A stretch of 64,000 bases of DNA from Poa pratensis (Eukaryota > Streptophyta > Magnoliopsida > Poales > Poaceae), in contig CAMZMU010000071.1 in the NCBI GenBank assembly GCA_947311845.1, forward strand, positions 16,083,534 through 16,147,533. The letters are read 5' to 3'. Shown here in pieces: positions 56,591 through 64,000 of the stretch. Position 1 is the first letter of the stretch; the number at the start of each line of letters is the position of its first letter. The notes under the pieces are model-generated. The model was not told the origin of the DNA. It worked only from the letters and a program-made list of their open reading frames with translations, and searched no databases. A program made the translations under genes and the position numbers.

Positions 56591-57086
56591 AAATACAGGA
56601 ATGGAAAAACGTAGAAATACGTAACATGTTGAATCTTATAAGAATTGCAAACACATGGATTTGTAGATTTATAAGAGGCTGGTCAGGTTTCTCTCGTTTG
56701 CGTGTCCGTTTTGAAGCCTCATTTATACTCTCTCCGTTTCCAATTATAAGATGTTTTAGACTTTTCTGTCTCACACGTATCTAGGCGTGTTTTAGTGTGT
56801 ATGGATTTCTGTGCACCCTATTACGCTAAAAAAGTGTCTAAATACGTGTCCGCCTGTTTCTCCAGCGGCGGCGGCTCCATCCTCGCGCACAACGCCGCCT
56901 AGCTACGGCCAGCTCCTTCCAGCACCGTCGACGGATTGCTCCCCGCTTGTCATGGACGACGAGCTGTCCGAGGAGCCGATTCTTTTTTAAATTCTTTCAT
57001 GGTCATTTGTGTAATAATTTGGACATGTTTGTAATTTCAATTCCTAGACTTGGAGGACATGTAAGTAAAAACCACGATATAACATT
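56591..57086 (+). repeat. Direct repeat DR1 (496 bp)
   Basis: Begins AAATACAGGAATGGAAAAAC and ends ACGATATAACATT. It is nearly identical to 57481-57977 and contains a Stowaway-like piece (CTCCGTTTCCAATTATAAG). Confidence 0.88.
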
Positions 57087-57480
57087 CACCTTCTTCGACT
57101 GTGTCGGATGAAGTTGACGGCGTCAGGATCTGGTGACCACGGGGAGGATCCAGGCCGACGTGCCACAAAGTCTCGGCCTCGTCGCTTGCAACGATCCGGT
57201 TCATCGTCTCGGAAAGCATCCTTGTATGCGAAGGTGCTCTCCCAGATCTTGGTTTGGCGGCTGCTCGCCTCTTTTTCCGGCGCTGCCATGGTGGCGGCGG
57301 AGGACGTTGGTGGACGACGGTTCGGCGAGGCACAAGATTCTTCAAAGGTGGGATTGTAATTCTACATCTTATAGGGTTTTTGTGCAATTTTGCTTGACAA
57401 GCGTGTTTATGTCATTTCGTGATCATTTGTGTACTCTCTGTGATAGGTTTGTCTAATGGAATAAATGGTTACTTTCAAAA
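57087..57480 (+). other. 394-bp spacer between the direct repeats
   Basis: Mixed composition, ending GGAATAAATGGTTACTTTCA followed by an A run, which resembles the 3' end of a non-LTR retroposon. No primer site or polypurine tract next to the repeats. Confidence 0.5.
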
Positions 57481-57977
57481 AAATACAGGAATGTAAAAAC
57501 GTAGAAATAGGTAACATGTTGAATATTATAAGAATTGCAAACACATGGATTTGTAGATTTATAAGAGGCTGGTCTGGTCTCTCTCTTTTGCGTGTCCGTT
57601 TTGAAGCCTCATTTATACTCCTTCTGTTTCCAATTATAAGATGTTTTAGACTTTCTGTCTCACACGTATCTAGGCGTGTTTTAGTGTGTATAGATTTATG
57701 TGCACCCTGTTACGCTAAAAAAAGTGTCCAGATACGTGTCCGCCCGTTTCTCCAGCGGCGGCGGCTCCATCCTCACGCCCAACGCCGCCTAGCTACGGCC
57801 AGCTCCTTCCAGCACCGTCGACGGATTGCTCCCCGCTTGCCATGGACGACGAGCTGTCTGAGGAGCCGATTCTTTTTTTAAATTCTTGCAAGGTCATTTG
57901 TGTAATAATTTGGACATGTTTGTAATTTCAATTCCTAGACTTGGAGGACATGTAAGTAAAAACCACGATATAACATT
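57481..57977 (+). repeat. Direct repeat DR2 (497 bp)
   Basis: Second copy of 56591-57086, with a few substitutions and one-base indels. Confidence 0.88.
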
Positions 57978-59055
57978 TTTAATTCTAGGATTGGCACTAC
58001 ATTACTTATTAAGGTAATTCAACCACATAATAAAAGCATTGTTAAAAGAGTAAAAGACTCGTGTGGTATATCAAATTGTCACACATGAGTATATTGGTCA
58101 CCAATTCAAAAATTGCTAACTCACCAAGTATTGAAAATGGTGCACATTCGTCGTTCCGTCACAGTGGCCGTTAAGTCGCTAACGTTGCAATTTGTTTTTT
58201 TACAAAATAAATGTTGAAATGACTCAGCATGTCCCGAGGCATACAAGTCACAACATCTGATCTCACACTGATGAAACTGAACGGGTCTGCATCGACAACT
58301 GATATGGACACACCGGCCAATCCTGTACTGTGCCGCTTCCCGCCGCCCATCCTCATCTCCGATCTGATGATGTGGTAGTAGGTAGTTTCTGATGAAGGTC
58401 CATGCGTGGACATGGGTCCTAGCACGAGCAACATTGCGCCAGCACTAACTAATCTGCCTACCTACCAGGTCATGAATCACATCAGTTGGGCAAGATTCAC
58501 CCGGCCGACCATACCGCCTTGTCCGTGACGCGATTCCAGTCCGCAAACTGTTCTATCAGAACATCTAATAATGAGTTAAACAGCGTCGCGACGACGTTGG
58601 TGGGCGAGATTGCTCGAAGAAACTTCGCAGGCGACTTCGACCTGACGACCAAACGCCAATCCGTAATTGTCGTAGCTGGTGTATGTCTAAATGTTTTCGC
58701 CAACTTTATCTTGTGTAGGGTGACGACTTGACGAGTGGGTAGCATGATGATGCGGATGCGTTTCCAGGTCGCAGGACAAAGGTGTCCGAGGAAAGCAGCT
58801 GACGCACCGCTCCCTCTTGCTTGTTACTGCACCTGCCCTACGCTGCTACGCACCTGGCTGTCTCCAGCTACCGATGCGTGCTGGAGGGGACCGTGTAGGA
58901 AAAACCAATCCTAGTGCTCGGTCCTTGAAACAGGGGATCTGATCTGCAGGGCGACGACAAGGAGTTGGGCGGTGTGTGTGGCGGGCCCGTGACAGCCGCG
59001 TTTCTTATGAAGATAGTGGTACCACACGTTTTGTCCCAGGACGTTCGTGCCTGTA
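57978..59055. other. Unassigned DNA
   Basis: No supported gene. 58490-58700 is related to 53990-54180. The minus-strand frame 58497-58745 is short and unrecognised. Confidence 0.45.
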
Positions 59056-59696
59056 AGAGCATCTCCACCGTGGTCTCAAATTCGTGTCCGGTCAATTGGG
59101 GTGTGCTGCCTACAGCGGCGCAAAAAAAGAACTTAAATAGATTCAAACAAATTTAAATGGTTTCAAATTTTATTCATATTTATTATATATTACAAAACGT
59201 TTGAATGAAATTTGGGCAAAATAAATCTAAACCTAACCCTAGTCTACTTGTCGGTGATGTCCAACCACGAGTCGTCGCCGTCGTCATCGAGCACCACGTA
59301 GGCGGAGGAGGAGCCGACACAGCTGGTGGACGCGCCGTCTTGGCGGCGCGGTGCACGGCTGCAGGAGGCGTCGACGGAGGAGGACGGGGCCGTCGTTGCC
59401 ACCGAGGTGGCCATGTAGCCGGGGCTGTCGCGCACGATGGTGGTCACCAAGTCGGCCAGGGCTGTCAAGAACCCGGGCGTGTCGCCGTCGTGCTCGTTCC
59501 GCAGCGGGGACGACACGTCGTACCCATACGGGGTCACCTCCACCGGCAGCGGCAGCGTCCTAGGGCGGCGTAGGTGTAGGCGGTCTCGCGGTGGGTATTG
59601 GGCGGGGACGAGTGCGGTCGCGGATAACGATGCCGCCGCCTCCACGACGTGGCGACGGCGATCGCCGCTCCTCCTTCAACCTGGAGAAGCGCACAA
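59056..59696 (-). mobile_element. DNA-transposon remnant with a small frame
   Basis: Starts GAGCATCTCCACCGTGG, a terminal-type motif of grass class II elements. The minus strand has an open frame 59645-59244 ([16 protein letters not shown] to DDDGDDSWLDITDK), Ser/Ala/Asp-rich and of unknown function. Its far end is cut by the Copia fragment. Confidence 0.45.
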
Positions 59697-60050
59697 AGTG
59701 ATAGTCTATCTCAATATGTTTAGCCCTGGCATGGAAAACTGGATTTGCTGATAAGTAGGTGGCTCCTAGGTTGTCACACCACAAACAAGGTCATTCCTTG
59801 AGAGAGACACCAAGTTCACGAATCAAAGCTTCAACCCAAATAAGCTTAGCGGTAGCATTTGCAATCGCTTTATATTCTGCTTCTGTACTAGAGCGTGAGA
59901 CAGTGGCTTGCTTCCGGGCACTCCATGAGCTTAAATTCGGTCATGTCCGGATTCAGAGAGCAGAGATTGGCGCTGGTCATAAGCTGTTAGCTGCGCACAC
60001 ATATCAGCAAGAGAGGTATTTGGAACAGCATTGAGAGAGGCAACGAAGGG
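59697..60050 (-). mobile_element. Internally deleted Copia: gag joined to RNase H
   Basis: Minus strand, in order: gag-like [19 protein letters not shown] (60050-59930), then the Ty1/copia RNase H ([43 protein letters not shown]; 59930-59697). Protease, integrase and reverse transcriptase are missing between them. One in-frame stop lies just before CLWCDN. It is cut on both sides by other elements. Confidence 0.8.
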
Positions 60051-60927
60051 GGTGTGGCGCCCCGACCCGACTGCTATACAGTGATACTTGAAAGTGCATG
60101 GTTGCCCCCATGTGTGGTTTTGGTAATTAATGACACTCCTTATGGACTAATGTTTACATTGAGATATTCTTATAGATCTTGTCCATTGGAGTTCATGTGT
60201 TGGACTCTTGAAGATGGCATGATGACCAATGCTCTATTTAAGGGTTTATATAAAGAATGGTCATGTGTAGAAGATGAAGTGCAAAGGAGACATGAAGACG
60301 GAGCTTAGCGAGGCTTTCCCATAATGGAGTATGGGGGAGCATTTGGAGAAGTCTTCATCAAGCATGTGCTAGCAAGCACAATCAAGAAAGGTGTTCCAAC
60401 TTGAGAGAGTCAAGATCGTCATCATCGAGCTCAAGTGGAATGCGCAAGGCAAAGGTATGATCTTGATAGGTTTTCTATTTTACCGGTCTCATGTTGTTAG
60501 TGGGAGACCGGGTTTTAGGATAGACGGCGTACTATCAAGAGGGGTTCTCAAGTGAGTAACTTGATCGCATCTTTGTGGAGAGCTCATACCTTTGCATACT
60601 TGGCATATCATCTTTCTTGATTCTTATTTGGCTTTTCTCCTTGTTGGGTTTTGGTGCTTGTCGTGATCTTCATGACAAGCCCAAGTTCTTCGAAAACGGA
60701 TTTCTTATTGAAAACTTGTTGCGTTTTCGTGTACGAAATATTACCGGTCCACCTTCGAGTTAGGGTCCACACCTTCCCATGTGTGGTATCCCCTCTATAT
60801 TTGTGACCCTTAATATTTTTGTGTGATAACACTCGTCGTTACCTTTCCAACGCAATTGAATTCACCTGATTTGGAGTTCATACGAGAAAGTTATTGCATT
60901 TCAGGCTTTGCAGTTTCACTGCTTTCA

Positions 60928-61212
60928 GGCCGGAGTCTCCGGTCTTCTGGACCAGAGTCTCCGGTCCTTGGTTTTCCTCGTAGAGTGTTTTCTTGTTCAG
61001 CCCCTGGTGGGGGCCGGAGTTTCCGGCCCAATAGACCGGAGTTTCCGCCCCAGGCCGGAGTTTCCGGTCCCAGGGGCCGGAGTTTATGCCTGTGCTTTTC
61101 TCGTCTGAAAATGGTTCACCCCCTGGTGGGGGCCGGAGTTTCCGCCCCCAGGGGGCCGGAGTTTCCGGTGCAGGCCGGAGTCTCCGGCCACTTTGGCCGG
61201 AAACTCCGGTGT
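60928..61212. repeat. Array of CCGGAGTTTCCGG motifs in the solo LTR
   Basis: About ten irregularly spaced copies of CCGGAGTTTCCGG or CCGGAGTCTCCGG and near variants, each a near-palindrome with CCGGA/TCCGG arms. They lie just upstream of the TATA element. Confidence 0.85.
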
Positions 61213-61247
61213 GAATCTGGCTGCAACGGCTACTTTTCTGGGAGGGG

Positions 61248-61255
61248 TATAAATA
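61248..61255 (+). promoter_or_regulatory. TATA box of the solo LTR
   Basis: TATAAATA in the context GGGGTATAAATACCCC, downstream of the motif array and about 640 bases from the LTR's 3' end. It fits a U3 core promoter on the plus strand. Confidence 0.7.
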
Positions 61256-61343
61256 CCCCTCCACCTTCCTCCAGCCAGAAAGTTGAGCCCAGCAACCTTT
61301 GCTTTCTCTCTCCTCCATTGTTGCAACCTCATTTCCTTGATAG

Positions 61344-61445
61344 CCCCCAATCCCTTTGTGGGTTGTGCCTCGGATTGTTGTTGAAAGCCGTTCGGGAGCC
61401 CCCAATCCCATTGTGGGTTGTGCCCCGGATTGTTGTTGAAAGGCT
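61344..61445 (+). repeat. Tandem duplication of about 52 bases in the solo LTR
   Basis: CCCCCAATCCCTTTGTGGG and CCCCCAATCCCATTGTGGG start two adjacent units that both end CGGATTGTTGTTGAAAG. Confidence 0.8.
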
Positions 61446-64000
61446 CCGGATTCCGCCTCGAAGGAATACCGATAGTGGAAGGTGAACCAAACCTTTGTGG
61501 TGCAGTTCATCGGAGAAGAGGGTGAAACCTTTGTGGTTGTTGAACCGTTGTGTCAGTTCACACCTCTCCAACGAGACGTACTCCCTTTCAAGGAGGAACT
61601 CGGGAATACATCCTCGTCTCCGCGTGCTTCGGTTATTTCTATACCTGAGCTTTTTACTTATGCACTTTACATTGTGATAGCCTTCGTGCTTGAAGTATTC
61701 TCTGTTGCTATCATCTTGTTGCTTGTCTTGCTTAGCATAAGTTGTTGGTGCACATAGGTGAGCCTAGTTTAGTTAGGTTGTTGGCTTGTTAATTTAAACA
61801 CCTAGTTTTATTCCGCAATTAGCAAGCCTAAACCGGAAAAGTTTTAATCGCCTATTCACCCCCCCTCTAGGCGACATCATTGTCCTTTCAATATTGTGTC
61901 CCCGGTTATCCGATACCACCAGACACACTATCAAAGCATAATAGAGAGATCAAGACTTGTGGAACAACTGGCACATCACAGACTCTACGACACAAATCAT
62001 TATAGCTCAACTCTTATAATAGAGAAAGATAGCAAATGACAACTAGAGGTCACAGACCCAACATTACAACAAGCGGAAGCAAATTAAGTTGTTCTAAACA
62101 ATAAGATCCAAATATGGCCTAAGAGGCCTACAGATAAACATCCAGCGCCAGCTGTCCCGGGATGTCCCAAGCTGCCACCTGGGAACCCCAGACTACTCGT
62201 CGACGTCCACAAAGAACCCACCTTCGAGGTCGGTGAAGTCCTCCTCTGAAACAAAACAAACGACGTTGAGTTCGACGAACTCGCAAGATTATATATAGAG
62301 CTTTAGCTCGATGAGGCTTTCAAAGTTATATGGTTGTTTTGCATAAAGCTGATTTTATTTATGAAAACATAACTCAAAGGCATCGACTAGTCAGAATAAT
62401 TTTAAAGAGGGTAAGAGGTAACTCTTTCTTCTGATCACCTTTTCTCATCATCAACCATCATTCACCACTGTACCTGTTCTACAAAGGCACCTCCCCGAAT
62501 CACCCTCGAGGAAGCTCACCTTGCAATCTTGAGTAGTACCTTTAGTACTCAGTTTTTAATCATTCCGTTCAAGTTATTCTATGGTCTTATCGTCCTTTCC
62601 CAAGTTGTCCGTAACTGTGGACACGGCTTTTCGAAAAGATTTAACCCTGCAGGGGTGCACTGTGTTTACCTTCGGTACCACCCGGCCCATTGCCTACACG
62701 TAGCTCTCTTCCGGGGAAAGCCGGCTGAGTGGGAACGGTTACAACCTTTAACTTGTTAAAGACTAACCCAGTATCATCAGTGAGGACGGAGCAGCGATCC
62801 AACACCCTGCCCCGTGGCCACTCATTTTCCTAAGCACCACCATCCTCATCCCAGTTCATACCACCATCATCACGCACGCGCAAATGGAAGCTCAAACTAG
62901 AGGACCCTGGCTAGTCCCGCCCAAGTTAGTCGGTCGACGAGGGCTCCATATACCCCACCGAAAGGAAGCGCGCTCAGTCTTGGTTCAAGAGGTAAAGAAC
63001 TCGCACCTAGGCGGCAAGAGTGAGACAAAGCACCACCTTACCAAAGTGGCCTCTCATCCCCACCTTTAAGCATTTTATTACCTGTCTCCACAATTTCTCC
63101 ACCATCAACCATTCATCTCATCACCTGTTTCCAACATGAACCATCCGACGTACAACTAGGCATTTAACAAAGCATGGCTAAGCATCAACATTGCATAGTT
63201 AAGTATTTCAGTCCAACAATACAATCCTATGGATAATAGGAGGGGAAAACAGGTAATGGCATCGGAAAACTTAATGCAACTATAGGATACTTTAATCCAA
63301 TAAAATTGACATTTGGAACCGCATGCAATATTATAGTGGAGAAATTATTTGCGGAAAATAGGATAAGACATGCTCAGAGGGGGATTACGCTTGCCTGGAT
63401 CAACGTGCTGGTAGTACGGATCGTCACGATACTGTGGTGACACTTCCACTCCTTGATCTACCGATGCACAAACAATACCGGAGAGGAACAATCAAAACCA
63501 CGGATAACACCGGTGCAATGCGCAAACACACGATGACATGACATTTTAATGCACCGACTTATTATAAGCTAACTGACAATTTAAATGGGGTGCGAAAGCT
63601 AATTACTTCAACTAGATAAGGAGACACCCCATAATTAACTTAATTATTCTCCTAGTTTCGGAAAGTGCATTACTGTTACGGTGATCAAATATGCATGACA
63701 TTGATTTTAGAGGTTAGTTCACGAAGTTCCGGACATTTTTGGTATATCGAACACATTTTATGATGTCCCGATAAAAGTTGTTACATTTTTAAATTCCTCT
63801 TTTAAAGATGCCCTGATTATAAGTTAAACCAACATAGGACAGTTATTTAACCAAAATTAGAGGGACGAATACCTTAAACAGGAAAACTTTTGGTAGTGAG
63901 TCAAATCGGATTATCCGAATTTATTTGACTCAGAAAATCCGATCGAAGCAGCTCTCGAACATCGGCTAAGGACTAGCAATACACACGCACTGGAACACTT

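Larger units (their letters stand above)
60089..61890 (+). mobile_element. Solo LTR (1802 bp)
   Basis: Begins TGAAAGTGCATGG and ends GTCCTTTCA. No primer site follows and no internal region is present. ATACT (60084-60088) and ATATT (61891-61895) are the likely target duplication, with one mismatch. It arose by recombination between the two LTRs of a complete element. Confidence 0.85.
60053..64000 (+). repeat. LTR of a further Gypsy-type element, split by a solo LTR, right end outside
   Basis: TGTGGCGCCCCGACCCGACT at 60053 continues after the solo LTR at 61896 (TGTCCCCGGTTATCCGATACC) in the style of long Triticeae Gypsy LTRs. The remaining 2.1 kb to the window end has no coding support. The orientation and family are not fixed. 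Confidence 0.6.

Noticed and set aside
60878..61510. 210-220 codon frames over the CCGGAGTTTCCGG array
   Set aside because: Repeat-driven open frames on both strands; no non-repetitive protein signature.
1..64000. CRISPR arrays, prophage or bacterial defence systems
   Set aside because: No regular spacer-repeat arrays or bacterial genes; the repeats are plant transposons.

Overview
The window is plant nuclear DNA of the wheat tribe (Triticeae: wheat, barley or Aegilops). I infer this from the dense nesting of long Gypsy and Copia LTR retrotransposons of Triticeae type, Stowaway- and Tourist-type MITEs, GT-AG spliced genes with grass-like GC-rich first exons, and a clade C ARF carrying a miR160 site. 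No organelle, bacterial or CRISPR features were seen.

Layout. (1) 1-17.5 kb is a nest. A Copia element on the minus strand (gag, leader, tRNA-iMet primer site, LTR) is broken by two related Gypsy-type elements: Gypsy-1 (+) inside its gag and Gypsy-2 (-) inside its leader. The Copia LTR has internal sequence on both sides (pol end plus polypurine tract on one, primer site plus leader on the other), a shared-LTR tandem arrangement. (2) 17.5-19.6 kb holds DNA-transposon remnants, a 470-bp Mutator-like MITE with a perfect 9-bp target duplication, and a hairpin MITE. (3) 19.85-29.7 kb is a Pumilio (PUF) RNA-binding protein gene on the minus strand. Nine coding exons are resolved and the start is unresolved. 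Its large intron holds a Stowaway MITE that was itself hit by a LINE-like element. (4) 30.48-44.42 kb is one 13.9-kb non-coding LTR element with LTRs of about 5.4 kb, of the LARD (Sukkula-like) type, with an intact ATCTC target duplication. (5) 45.3-47.2 kb is a 5'-truncated, frameshifted clade C auxin response factor with its miR160 site preserved. (6) 49.2-56.5 kb holds a RING-H2 gene cut by a Tourist-like element, a duplicated fragment of the same gene, and a frameshifted F-box gene whose stop codon comes from a SINE. (7) 56.5-64 kb is repeats: direct repeats, a DNA-transposon fragment, an internally deleted Copia, and a solo LTR nested in another LTR.

The Pumilio, ARF, RING and F-box genes have unrelated regulatory roles (RNA binding, auxin transcription, ubiquitin ligation) and are not an operon. 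The strongest cross-cutting signal is that every recognisable broken reading frame is restored by adding one base, usually at a short homopolymer. Corrected lengths then fall on whole codons or match splice phase. This points to a shared technical cause (single-base deletions in the assembly) at least as much as to decay.
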